A stretch of 9,917 bases of DNA from Bacilli bacterium (GTDB lineage: Bacteria > Bacillota_I > Bacilli_A > RF39 > UBA660). The stretch is from positions 1 to 9,917 of the forward strand of contig JAFUFG010000165.1 in the NCBI GenBank assembly GCA_017470045.1, in the 5' to 3' direction. Numbering within the stretch: position 1 is the first letter of the stretch; each line of letters starts with the position of its first letter. Position numbers and translations under genes: made by a program. Below the pieces are notes generated by a model. The model worked only from the letters and a program-made list of their open reading frames with translations, was not told the DNA's origin and did no database searches. Positions 1 through 6,748 of the stretch are shown one piece after another.

Positions 1-191
1 AAAAATTAAAAAGAGAAAATATTAAAACAGAAAAAAATGCTAATGATGTCCACTTTGAGGTTGGAAAGAAAATACGACAAACGATTAAAGAATTAGGTGG
101 TACGATGCCAGAAGATTTACCAACTCCTAAGAAAAGTTTAAAAGAATTAGAGCGAGAAAAGAATCACCTTCTAGAGAAAAACGAAAAATAA
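1..191 (+). CDS. dinD: DinD-like DNA-damage-inducible protein, C-terminal end (5' truncated by window)
   Basis: Only the last 62 codons are present; the frame starts at base 3 and ends at the TAA at 189-191. The visible protein holds the segment EVGKKIRQTIKELGGTMPED followed by LPTPKKSLKELE, which I recognise as the conserved C-terminal tail of DinD (BRO-N family) proteins; the last residues are a charged, probably helical tail. In E. coli, DinD is an SOS-induced protein that affects RecA filaments. That role is family knowledge and nothing here tests it. It lies immediately upstream of the NAD operon with only about 70 bases between them and no clear terminator, but the promoter and palindrome in the gap suggest it is a separate unit. 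The catalytic or binding parts are outside the window, so whether the gene is intact is unknown. Confidence 0.75.
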   Translation, partial: KLKRENIKTEKNANDVHFEVGKKIRQTIKELGGTMPEDLPTPKKSLKELEREKNHLLEKNEK

Positions 192-201
192 AAGAAAGCT
201 A

Positions 202-230
202 TTGACTGGAAAATTAAAGTAGAGTAATAT
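202..230 (+). promoter_or_regulatory. Predicted sigma-A promoter of the NAD salvage operon
   Basis: A TTGACT -35 box at 202-207 and a TAATAT -10 box at 225-230 are separated by exactly 17 bases, close to the vegetative consensus (TTGACA-17-TATAAT). It lies just after the dinD stop and would start transcription near 236-238, about 27 bases before the pncA start codon and inside the palindrome at 233-251. It is the best promoter-like sequence I found in the window. Confidence 0.75.
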
Positions 231-232
231 GA

Positions 233-251
233 TATTAACAAAATGTTAATA
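233..251. promoter_or_regulatory. Perfect 8-3-8 palindrome over the transcription start; candidate NrtR operator
   Basis: TATTAACA (233-240), spacer AAA (241-243), TGTTAATA (244-251): the arms are perfect reverse complements. It begins 2 bases after the -10 box and ends 1 base before the ribosome binding site region of pncA, a classic position for a repressor site. No T-tract follows, so it is not an intrinsic terminator. An NrtR-type regulator is encoded as the last gene of this same operon, and NrtR proteins are known to bind palindromes of about this length in front of NAD genes. The pairing of this site with that regulator is inference; I found no second copy elsewhere in the window. Confidence 0.65.
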
Positions 252-264
252 AGAGGAGGCTAAC

Positions 265-876
265 ATGAAGATAAGAGAAAAGAAAATCGAAGAATTAAAG
301 AAGATAAAGAAACTATTAATTGTAATTGATATGGTGAATGGATTTGTAAAAGAAGGTGCACTTGCATCTCCTAGTATTCAAAGAATTCTACCAGAAAACA
401 AACGATTAGTAGAATTGTTTTTAGAAGGAGAAGACTCTGCAGTAGCATTCATCCGTGATTCTCATACAAAAGAAGCAGTAGAATTCAATGTATTTGGTTC
501 TCACTGCTTAGAAGGTACAGTAGAATCAGAATTAGAAGATACGTTAAAACCATTTGAGAATGATGCATTAGTTTATAAAAAGAACTCTACAAACTTTGTA
601 TTCGCGCCATCTTTCCAAGAAGACATTGCTTCTATGGAAAATTTGGAAGAAGTTGTATTAAATGGATGCTTATCCGACTATTGTGTAAAGAATGGTGGTA
701 TTACTTTGCGTAACTTATTTGATCAACAAGATCGTAATATTAAAATCTATGTAGAAGAAGATGGAATCGATACATTTGATGCGCCAAATCATAATAGAGA
801 AGAAGAAACAGAACATGCACTACGTGATATGGCAAATAATGGATTAATTCGAATCAAAAAATACGAGGTGAAATAA
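265..876 (+). CDS. pncA: Nicotinamidase (isochorismatase-like cysteine hydrolase)
   Basis: Predicted cytosolic enzyme that deamidates nicotinamide to nicotinate and ammonia, the first step of NAD salvage by the Preiss-Handler route. The 203-residue length fits the family. The expected catalytic triad is visible: Asp22 (VIDMVNGF), Lys105 (VYKKNSTNF, spaced as in the family) and nucleophile Cys140 (GCLSDYCVKN). The metal-binding set of nicotinamidases is also present: Asp65 and His67 in RDSH, and His80 in SHCLEGT, matching the HCxxGT segment typical of PncA rather than of isochorismatases in general. The start is supported by GAGGAGG at 253-259, 5 bases upstream. It is the first gene of the NAD operon, behind a strong promoter and palindrome, and its TAA stop overlaps the pncB ATG by one base (TAATG), implying translational coupling. 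Operon context makes the nicotinamidase assignment firm. Confidence 0.93.
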   Translation: MKIREKKIEELKKIKKLLIVIDMVNGFVKEGALASPSIQRILPENKRLVELFLEGEDSAVAFIRDSHTKEAVEFNVFGSHCLEGTVESELEDTLKPFENDALVYKKNSTNFVFAPSFQEDIASMENLEEVVLNGCLSDYCVKNGGITLRNLFDQQDRNIKIYVEEDGIDTFDAPNHNREEETEHALRDMANNGLIRIKKYEVK

Positions 877-2315
877 TGAAAAAGTTAAATGATACAATGT
901 TATGCGATGACTATGAAATGAAAATGGGACAAACTTATTTTGATGCAGGAGAAAAAGATACAGAAGTAGTATTTGATGTATTCTTCCGTAGAAATCCATT
1001 TCAAGGTGGTTATACCATTTCTGGTGGTTTAGATAATATTATTGATTACATTAATAATTTTCATTTTGATGAAGAAGATATCGAATATCTTCGAAATACG
1101 AATAATTATTCCGAAGAATATTTAGAATATTTAAAAAATATTAAATTTACTGGAGATTTATATGCCATTCCAGATGGAACTCCAATATTTCCAAATGAAC
1201 CAGTATTCACGATTAAAACAAAAGTAATTGAAGCACAATTATTAGAAACTGCTATACTAGCTCACTTCAATCACGCATCCTTAGTAACAACCAAAGCAAA
1301 AAGAGTGACAGAAGCTGCCGAAGGAAGAAGTGTCATGGAGTTTGGAGCAAGACGTGCAAGAGGAACAGCTTCTGCATACGAAGCTAGTAAATATGCAATT
1401 GTTGGAGGATGTTCTGGAACAAGTAATGTAAAAACTGCACAAGAGTTAGGCATTAAGGCACTAGGAACAATGGCTCACTCTTTAATTACATTCTATAATG
1501 ACGAAAGAAAAGCGTTCCTTCAATTTGCTAAATCAAATCCAACAAATTGTCTATTTTTAGTAGATACTTATGATACTTTAAATAGTGGAATACCAAATGC
1601 GATTTGGGTAGCAGATAATTATTTAAAACCAAATAATATTCCATTTAAAGGAATTCGAATTGATAGTGGAGACTTAGCATATTTATCCAAAGCAGCAAGA
1701 CAAATACTAGATGAAGCAGGATACAAAGATGCACAAATCTGTTTATCTAATGGATTAGATGAACATACCATTACCTCTTTAATCTATCAAGGAGCACAAT
1801 TTGATTCTCTAGGAGTAGGAGATAATATTGCCGCATCAAAAGACCGCGTAGATGGAGTTTATAAATTAGTAGCCGTAAAAGAAAATGATCATTTTACTCC
1901 AAGATTAAAAGTAAGTAATGATACAGTAAAATCAATTAATCCTGGATTTAAAAAAGTAATTCGTTTCTACGATAAGGATACCGGTTTTGCTTTAGCAGAT
2001 GTGATTGCTTTTAAAGATGAAGTAATCCCAACAGAAGAATATACGTTAATCAATCCAAGTGATGAATGGAAACAAAAAATAATTTCAAATTATGAGATTC
2101 GTGAATTACAAGTACCAGTATTCCAAAATGGAGAACAAGTATATACAATGCCATCTGTATTTGAAAGACAAGAATACTGTAAGAACGAAATGAACACTCT
2201 ATATCCAGAAATAAAACGTTTAGAGTATCCTCATGAATACTATGTTGATTTATCTGAAAAACTATTACAAGTAAAGAAAGAATTAATTGAAGAACATAAA
2301 CTAGGGAGTAAATAA
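876..2315 (+). CDS. pncB: Nicotinate phosphoribosyltransferase
   Basis: Converts nicotinate plus PRPP to nicotinate mononucleotide (NaMN) and pyrophosphate, with ATP hydrolysis in this family; it is the committed step of nicotinate salvage. At 479 residues it has the length of the Gram-positive type of the enzyme. Recognisable blocks are EFGARRARGTASAYEAS (about residues 152-168) followed by GGCSGTSNV, GTMAHS with His201 at the place of the auto-phosphorylated histidine, RIDSGDLAYLSK around Asp263, and LGVGDN near residues 312-316 for the phosphate-binding loop. The start codon shares one base with the pncA stop and is preceded by GAGGTGA (865-871), so translation is probably coupled. The stop likewise overlaps the next gene's ATG by one base. 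No truncation or frameshift was seen. It uses the nicotinate made by PncA and supplies NadD. Confidence 0.95.
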   Translation: MKKLNDTMLCDDYEMKMGQTYFDAGEKDTEVVFDVFFRRNPFQGGYTISGGLDNIIDYINNFHFDEEDIEYLRNTNNYSEEYLEYLKNIKFTGDLYAIPDGTPIFPNEPVFTIKTKVIEAQLLETAILAHFNHASLVTTKAKRVTEAAEGRSVMEFGARRARGTASAYEASKYAIVGGCSGTSNVKTAQELGIKALGTMAHSLITFYNDERKAFLQFAKSNPTNCLFLVDTYDTLNSGIPNAIWVADNYLKPNNIPFKGIRIDSGDLAYLSKAARQILDEAGYKDAQICLSNGLDEHTITSLIYQGAQFDSLGVGDNIAASKDRVDGVYKLVAVKENDHFTPRLKVSNDTVKSINPGFKKVIRFYDKDTGFALADVIAFKDEVIPTEEYTLINPSDEWKQKIISNYEIRELQVPVFQNGEQVYTMPSVFERQEYCKNEMNTLYPEIKRLEYPHEYYVDLSEKLLQVKKELIEEHKLGSK

Positions 2316-2905
2316 TGAGACAAGAAAAACTACAAGAATTAAATCAAAAGATTGATGCGATAAAAGCAAAGTCTATAGTAAAAACTTATAGTCAAAATCA
2401 TTTCTTATCATTAGAAGCGTATGAAGTAGAATTAAACAATGGAAAAAGAATGATAAGAGAAAAGATGGTAAAGAAGAATAAAACAGGTGATGCAGCAATC
2501 ATCTTACCAATATTAAATAGTGGAGAAGCATTGATTACAGTAGAACCCAGAGTATTCACCAAACGAACAGTAGGAGTAGGATTAACAGCAGGATATATTG
2601 AAGAAGGAGAGACACCACTTCAAGGAGCAAAAAGAGAATTACTAGAAGAAACAGGATGCGTAGATGCTGACCTAGTAGAAGTAGGTGCTTTCTATCAAGA
2701 TCCAGGAGTAACTAGTGCTTATATTCATTGCTTTGTCGCAACCAATTTAAAAGAATTTGGAAGTCGTCATTTAGATAAAGATGAAGTAATTGATAATATG
2801 ACAGTAACAATAGAAGAATTACAAGAATTAATCGAACTAGGGTATATCGAAGATGCCTCAACACAATTAACCATCTATAATGCCCTAAAGTATTTAAGGA
2901 GATAA
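2315..2905 (+). CDS. Nudix hydrolase, ADP-ribose pyrophosphatase type
   Basis: Probable hydrolase of ADP-ribose (to AMP and ribose 5-phosphate) or a related NAD breakdown product. The 196-residue protein has an N-terminal strand-rich part typical of ADPRases and a perfect Nudix box (Gx5Ex7REUxEExGU) from Gly93 to Val115, read as GYIEEGETPLQGAKR then ELLEETGCV. Downstream, FYQDPGVTSAYIH resembles the ADPRase loop, where a proline follows the box by about 15 residues, and Glu157 (LDKDEVID) lies where the catalytic-loop glutamate of ADPRases is usually found. It overlaps pncB by one base, with AGGGAG upstream. In an NAD operon, clearing ADP-ribose and recycling its ribose phosphate is the natural role. 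Because ADP-ribose is also the usual ligand of NrtR, the enzyme could set the regulator's signal. The exact substrate is not determined by the motif alone. Confidence 0.85.
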   Translation: MRQEKLQELNQKIDAIKAKSIVKTYSQNHFLSLEAYEVELNNGKRMIREKMVKKNKTGDAAIILPILNSGEALITVEPRVFTKRTVGVGLTAGYIEEGETPLQGAKRELLEETGCVDADLVEVGAFYQDPGVTSAYIHCFVATNLKEFGSRHLDKDEVIDNMTVTIEELQELIELGYIEDASTQLTIYNALKYLRR

Positions 2906-2907
2906 CT

Positions 2908-3660
2908 ATGTTTGATGCAAAAAAAGAAACCGAAAAAATAATCGAATTTATTCGTAATTATTATAAAGAAAATCATATTAAAGGAGCCGTTATTGGAATT
3001 AGTGGAGGAAAAGATAGTGGAGTATTATCAGCGTTATTTGCCAAAGCCATTGGACCAGAAAATATAGTCGGTATTACGATGCCATGTGATTCCAAAGAAA
3101 CGGATAAGATAGATGCAAAAAGAGTTGCTGATAAATATGGATTTGAATTAATTGATATTGATTTAACAGACACCTTCCATACTTATGAAAAACAATATGA
3201 AAAGTTCCAACAATCCGAAATGGTTTATACAGATTCCAATATTAACTTTAAGCCAAGACTTAGAATGGCTACTTTATACTATGTAGCAGCAATGTATTCC
3301 AAAATGAAACAAGGAACTTATATTGTAGCTGGTACAAGTAATAAATCCGAATCATTCGTTGGATACTTCACCAAAGGTGGAGATTCCGTATGTGATATCA
3401 AAGTAATTAGTGATTTAACAGTATCCGAAGTAATTCAAGTAGGAGAAGTATTAGAAGTACCAAAAGAAGTATTATACAAAGCTCCAAGTGATGGATTATC
3501 TGGACAAACAGATGAAGACAAATTAGGAGTAACGTATTCGGATATCGAAAAATATATGAATAACGAAGAATTACCAGTGGAAGTAAGAGAACGTATTGAG
3601 TATCTACATAAAAGTACAAGACATAAATTTCATATCCCGGAGTATCATAAATGCGATTAG
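2908..3660 (+). CDS. nadE: NAD synthetase, ammonia-dependent
   Basis: Catalyses the last step of NAD synthesis: nicotinate adenine dinucleotide (NaAD) plus ATP and ammonia gives NAD, AMP and pyrophosphate. The 250-residue protein is the short, single-domain form with no N-terminal glutaminase domain, so it should use free ammonia. The PP-loop SGGKDS sits at residues 32-37. The synthetase signature GTSNKSE (142-148) followed by GYFTKGGD (152-159) forms the substrate site and is intact. The start is supported by AAGGAG at 2896-2901, which overlaps the end of the preceding Nudix gene. The end overlaps nadD by 10 bases. Ammonia released by PncA is chemically the same as that needed here, although channelling is not implied. 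The family assignment is secure. Confidence 0.95.
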   Translation: MFDAKKETEKIIEFIRNYYKENHIKGAVIGISGGKDSGVLSALFAKAIGPENIVGITMPCDSKETDKIDAKRVADKYGFELIDIDLTDTFHTYEKQYEKFQQSEMVYTDSNINFKPRLRMATLYYVAAMYSKMKQGTYIVAGTSNKSESFVGYFTKGGDSVCDIKVISDLTVSEVIQVGEVLEVPKEVLYKAPSDGLSGQTDEDKLGVTYSDIEKYMNNEELPVEVRERIEYLHKSTRHKFHIPEYHKCD

Positions 3661-4196
3661 GAATCTATGTTGGTAGTTTTAATCCAGTACATAATGGACA
3701 TATAAAAGTAGTAAATTATTTAATAGAAAAAGACTATGTCGATAAAGTACTATTACTACCAACTCCCTCTTATTGGGATAAACAAGATCTAGCACCAATG
3801 CAAGATCGAATTCATATGTTAAAGTACTTTGAAAATGAAAAAATAGAAGTAGATACGATTCATAATAATTATGAATATACTTATGAAGTATTTCGTAGTT
3901 TAAAAAAAGATTATCCGAATGACGAATTATATTTAATCATTGGATCTGATAATATTGAAAAATTCCATCTATGGCAACACGTAGAGGAACTATTAGAAAA
4001 TAAAATCATTGTTGTAAAAAGAGATGAAACAAAAGTAGAAGATTATACGAAAAAATTTGATACAAATAATTTTATAATTGTAAAAGAATTTATTCCAATC
4101 GAGGAATCTTCTACTAATATCCGAAAAAATAAAGATACTTCCAATTTAGATAAAAGAGTATTACAATATATAACAGATAACAAAATATATAAGTGA
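3651..4196 (+). CDS. nadD: Nicotinate-nucleotide adenylyltransferase
   Basis: Transfers AMP from ATP to NaMN, giving NaAD, the substrate of NadE. The 181-residue protein shows the nucleotidyltransferase start YVGSFNPVHNGH, with the HxGH motif at residues 14-17, then the family segment GSDNIEKFHLW in the middle, and the C-terminal ATP-binding motif SSTNIR at 153-158 (ISSTxIR-like). The length is slightly under the usual 190-210 residues but nothing essential seems missing. The start overlaps the end of nadE by 10 bases, with GGAG at 3639-3642 inside nadE. The overlap supports coupled translation of two successive enzymes, although in the order opposite to the pathway. It could be confused with phosphopantetheine adenylyltransferase, which shares the HxGH fold, but the operon and the SSTNIR motif favour NadD. 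Confidence 0.93.
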   Translation: MRLGIYVGSFNPVHNGHIKVVNYLIEKDYVDKVLLLPTPSYWDKQDLAPMQDRIHMLKYFENEKIEVDTIHNNYEYTYEVFRSLKKDYPNDELYLIIGSDNIEKFHLWQHVEELLENKIIVVKRDETKVEDYTKKFDTNNFIIVKEFIPIEESSTNIRKNKDTSNLDKRVLQYITDNKIYK

Positions 4197-4205
4197 GGTA
4201 ACAAA

Positions 4206-4793
4206 ATGCATGTAATTATCGCAGGAACTGCTAGAGCCGGAAAGACATCTTTAGCACTAAAATTAAAGGATGAATTTGTTCATTATAAAATGGATAGTAT
4301 CAAAAGAGGAATCTGTGAAGCTTATGATATCAGTTACGATGATTGGGCAGGAGTTAGTCCAGTAATGTGTCGAATCATTAATCGTATTATTGAAGATAAT
4401 AAGACCGATACAAACTTTAAGGAAGAGAAGTACTTATTTGATACACCATTTCTTTATCCAGAAGATATTTCTTTGATTAATACGGATGAAACAATCGTTG
4501 TATTCTTAGGATATCCAAAACTAACAGCAAAAGAAAATTTTGATAATATCAGAAAACACGATAAAGAAAACTATTGGACAACAAAGATTCCAGATGAACA
4601 ATTATTAGAATGGTGCAAAGATAATGTAGACTTTTCAATCTATCTAGCAGAAGAATGTGAAAAATACAGAATTCCATTCTTTGATACCTCACATAACAGA
4701 GAAGAAGTATTAGAAGATGTAAAACGTTTTATAAAGACAAAAGAAGCTGTACATGAGAGCTATACAAAACGTTTAAATCAAGAAATTATTTAG
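4206..4793 (+). CDS. Uncharacterised P-loop kinase-like protein in the NAD operon
   Basis: I do not recognise a named family. The 195-residue protein starts directly with a strand and a Walker A loop, IIAGTARAGKTS (Gly7 to Ser15), followed by a second strand with HYKMDSIKRG. Asp30 there is placed like the substrate-binding acid of small-molecule P-loop kinases. A region near residues 115-140 with Arg, His, Lys and TTK could be a lid, and EKYRIPFFDTSHNREEVLEDVKRF at the end fits the closing strand and helix of such kinases (residues about 157-180). There is no signal peptide or membrane segment. It lies 9 bases after nadD, with GTGAGGT as ribosome binding site, and 7 bases before nrtR, so it is transcribed with NAD salvage genes. 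A nicotinate- or nicotinamide-riboside kinase is an attractive inference but unproven; an unrelated nucleotide or sugar kinase is possible. Confidence 0.7.
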   Translation: MHVIIAGTARAGKTSLALKLKDEFVHYKMDSIKRGICEAYDISYDDWAGVSPVMCRIINRIIEDNKTDTNFKEEKYLFDTPFLYPEDISLINTDETIVVFLGYPKLTAKENFDNIRKHDKENYWTTKIPDEQLLEWCKDNVDFSIYLAEECEKYRIPFFDTSHNREEVLEDVKRFIKTKEAVHESYTKRLNQEII

Positions 4794-4800
4794 GAGTAAA

Positions 4801-5622
4801 ATGAATTATAAGAATGAGGAAGAATTCTTAAAACATTATAATTCGGATATATATGAAAAATTATCTCTTACAGCAGATATCTTACTAATTAGTGTATCTA
4901 GTGAAGATACAGAGAATTATCGTAAGAATGAAGAAAAGAGAATGAGTATTCTGTTAGTAAAAAGAAAAGATTACCCATTTAAAGATTGTTGGTGCTTACC
5001 TGGAGGGTTCTTAGATCCAAAAAAAGAAACTCTTGAAGAATGTGCCAAACGAGTTCTAAAACAAGAAACTAATTTAGAAAATATCTATTTAGAGCAATTA
5101 TATACATTTGATTCTTTAGATAGAGATCCAAGAATGAGAGTCATCTCAACTTCTTTTGTAGCCTTAGTAGATAAGAATAAATTAACCAATATGATCAATC
5201 AAGATGCTTATTGGTTTGATCTTACAAATAGAAAAGAAACAAAAGACATGGTCACATTAACACTACAAAAAGAAGAGGAAGTAATAGAAATAAATATTAA
5301 GAAAGAATTAAAAGAAAAAACAACAGATCGTTATCACTATATCGGAATCAATAATTCGAATATCGCTTTTGATCATGATGTAGTAATCCTATCTGGATTA
5401 GAGCGAATCCGTAATAAATTAAATTACACAGACATTGTATTTAATATGATGCCAGATAAATTTACGTTAAAAGAACTACAACAAGTTTATGAAGTAATTC
5501 TAGGAAAGAAACTATTAGATCCAGCATTCCGTAGAATGATAAAAGATAAAGTGATAAAAACCAATCAATTAGATACTGGTGCAGGACATCGTCCAAGCTA
5601 TCTATACAAATACAAAGGATAA
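4801..5622 (+). CDS. nrtR: NrtR-type transcriptional regulator of NAD metabolism (Nudix sensor plus winged helix)
   Basis: Predicted DNA-binding repressor whose N-terminal Nudix domain senses an NAD-derived ligand, ADP-ribose in studied members. The 273-residue protein carries the LPGGFLD segment (from about residue 66) and a Nudix box that is clearly damaged: after Glu76 the core reads RVLKQETN (84-91) in place of RExxEExG, with an extra residue between Gly and Glu. Metal-binding glutamates are thus replaced by Val85 and Gln88, pointing to a sensor rather than an enzyme. The C-terminal part, about residues 200-270, matches the NrtR winged helix: FTLKELQQVYEVILGKKL (221-238), FRRMIKDK (243-250), then a GHRPSYLYKY tail. 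It ends the operon, with its AGGAG site overlapping the previous stop, and probably represses its own operon through the palindrome at 233-251. Confidence 0.88.
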   Translation: MNYKNEEEFLKHYNSDIYEKLSLTADILLISVSSEDTENYRKNEEKRMSILLVKRKDYPFKDCWCLPGGFLDPKKETLEECAKRVLKQETNLENIYLEQLYTFDSLDRDPRMRVISTSFVALVDKNKLTNMINQDAYWFDLTNRKETKDMVTLTLQKEEEVIEINIKKELKEKTTDRYHYIGINNSNIAFDHDVVILSGLERIRNKLNYTDIVFNMMPDKFTLKELQQVYEVILGKKLLDPAFRRMIKDKVIKTNQLDTGAGHRPSYLYKYKG

Positions 5623-5643
5623 GAGACATTTGTCTCTTTTTTT
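5621..5643 (+). terminator. Rho-independent terminator closing the NAD operon
   Basis: AAGAGAC (5621-5627), loop ATTT, GTCTCTT (5632-5638) form a perfect 7-bp stem that runs directly into a run of seven T (5637-5643). The stem begins inside the nrtR TAA stop codon. It separates the NAD operon from the ABC transporter cluster, so the latter likely has its own promoter or depends on read-through. Confidence 0.88.
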
Positions 5644-5754
5644 GTTTTAGAAAAAAAGAAAAATGTTGCAAATGCAAAAAAAGATTAGACAAAAAAGGAT
5701 TTTTGAGTTATTATTGTGCTTGTATGACTACGTAAGAATCAAGGTGATAAAGGT

Positions 5755-6747
5755 ATGAAAAATAAGACTACAATCGTTATAATCTTAATCATTGCTGCCT
5801 TTCTTATCGGATATATGTTATCAAATTCGACCTCAAAAGATACATTACAAGTTGATATCGGATATCAAAGTGTAACAAGTCAAACTTGGGGAGCTTTAGT
5901 AATGAAGAATCAAAAAATCTTCGAAGAGAAACTAAAGAAACAATATCCAAACCGTAAAGTAAAGGTAGTATGGCATGATGAAATCTCTGGTGCTGTTATC
6001 AATACAAGCATGATTTCCGGAAAAGTACAATTCGGATTTATGGGAGATATGCCCCTTATTTTAAATATGTATAAAGCATCTACTATTAAGAATTATGATT
6101 CTGCTTTCCTAGTGATGGACGGAAAAGGAGTAGATGGAAAAAATCAAAGTATTCTAGTACCAAAGAAAAGTAAAGTAAAAACAGTATCGGATTTAGAGGG
6201 TAAGACAATTTCTACTCCAATCGGATCAAGTGCACACTATATGTTAATGAAAGTACTAGAAAAGAACAATTTATTAGATAAGGTAACAATCGTTCATCAA
6301 GATGTTGCCTTAGCAAGTCAATTATTAAGTACGAATAAAACCGATGCCTTCTCAATCTGGGCACCATATCCAAATTTCTTAGTAGATGAGGGTAGTGCCA
6401 AAGTATTATTAGATGGAGAAGAAACAAAGATTGATTATCTAGCAGGTGTAATTGTCGATAATAATTGGGCAAAAGAAAACAAAGAGATTGTGAATTTATT
6501 TGTTGAGTCCTTAGATGAAGCACATAAATTCATAAAAGAAAATCCTAGCGATGCTGCAAAGATCTTCCAAGAAGAGAGTGGTTTCAAATTACAAATCACA
6601 GAAAAGGAAGTTAAAAATATCGTATGGGATACAACTATTAGTGACGAAGATTTAGAAACTCTAATCGATAAACAAAAGTTCTTAATAGAACTAGAGCAAG
6701 TAAAAGAATTTAATCTAAAAGATTATGTTTACGAGAGGAGCGAGTAA
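5755..6747 (+). CDS. ABC transporter substrate-binding protein, SsuA/TauA/NrtA-like, membrane-anchored
   Basis: Extracytoplasmic binding component of an importer. Residues about 5-23 form one hydrophobic segment (TTIVIILIIAAFLIGYML) after a short Lys-rich start. The protein contains no cysteine at all, so there is no lipobox, and it is probably held by an uncleaved N-terminal anchor or is secreted. The rest (330 residues in total) follows the NMT1/SsuA-like pattern: an early TSQTWGALVMKN segment, SGAVINTSMISGKVQFGFMG with the typical GDMP after it, a DLEGKTISTPIGSSAHYML block, and FSIWAPYP near the hinge. Such proteins bind sulfonates, taurine, nitrate, thiamine-precursor pyrimidines or aromatic acids; the ligand cannot be read from sequence. 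AAGGTGA (5741-5747) supports the start. It stands first in a cluster with permease and ATPase genes, just downstream of the NAD operon terminator. Confidence 0.85.
   Translation: MKNKTTIVIILIIAAFLIGYMLSNSTSKDTLQVDIGYQSVTSQTWGALVMKNQKIFEEKLKKQYPNRKVKVVWHDEISGAVINTSMISGKVQFGFMGDMPLILNMYKASTIKNYDSAFLVMDGKGVDGKNQSILVPKKSKVKTVSDLEGKTISTPIGSSAHYMLMKVLEKNNLLDKVTIVHQDVALASQLLSTNKTDAFSIWAPYPNFLVDEGSAKVLLDGEETKIDYLAGVIVDNNWAKENKEIVNLFVESLDEAHKFIKENPSDAAKIFQEESGFKLQITEKEVKNIVWDTTISDEDLETLIDKQKFLIELEQVKEFNLKDYVYERSE
6734..6740 (+). promoter_or_regulatory. Ribosome binding site deciding the permease start
   Basis: AGAGGAG lies 8 bases before the ATG at 6749. The in-frame ATG at 6725 has no comparable site and would overlap the preceding gene by 23 bases, so 6749 is the preferred start. 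Confidence 0.7.
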
Positions 6748-6748
6748 A

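Noticed and set aside
233..251. The upstream palindrome as a terminator for dinD
   Set aside because: The arms are AT-rich, no T-run follows, and it sits immediately after a good -10 box, so an operator is the better reading.
1271..1453. A 60-codon open frame on the - strand inside pncB
   Set aside because: It is antisense to the most conserved part of pncB and has no independent support; the same holds for - strand frames inside nadE (2973-3173, 3407-3619), the nrtR end (5462-5692) and the binding protein (6212-6523).
4194..4196. Recoded TGA (Trp), as in Mollicutes
   Set aside because: TGA serves here as the nadD stop with the next gene following closely, and all Trp codons read are TGG, so the standard code applies.
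4801..5622. The last gene of the NAD operon as a second Nudix enzyme
   Set aside because: Its Nudix box has lost key glutamates and the C-terminal 70 residues match the NrtR winged helix, so a regulator is more likely.
5644..5754. A promoter and second operator for the transporter cluster
   Set aside because: TTGAGT (5703-5708) and TATGAC (5723-5728) are only 14 bases apart and other pairings are poor. A short repeat TTGCA-AA-TGCAA (5666-5677) has only 5-bp arms in AT-rich DNA. The 233-251 palindrome is not repeated here.
6725..6748. The ATG at 6725 as start of the permease
   Set aside because: It lacks a ribosome binding site and overlaps the binding-protein gene by 23 bases; the ATG at 6749 has AGAGGAG 8 bases upstream.
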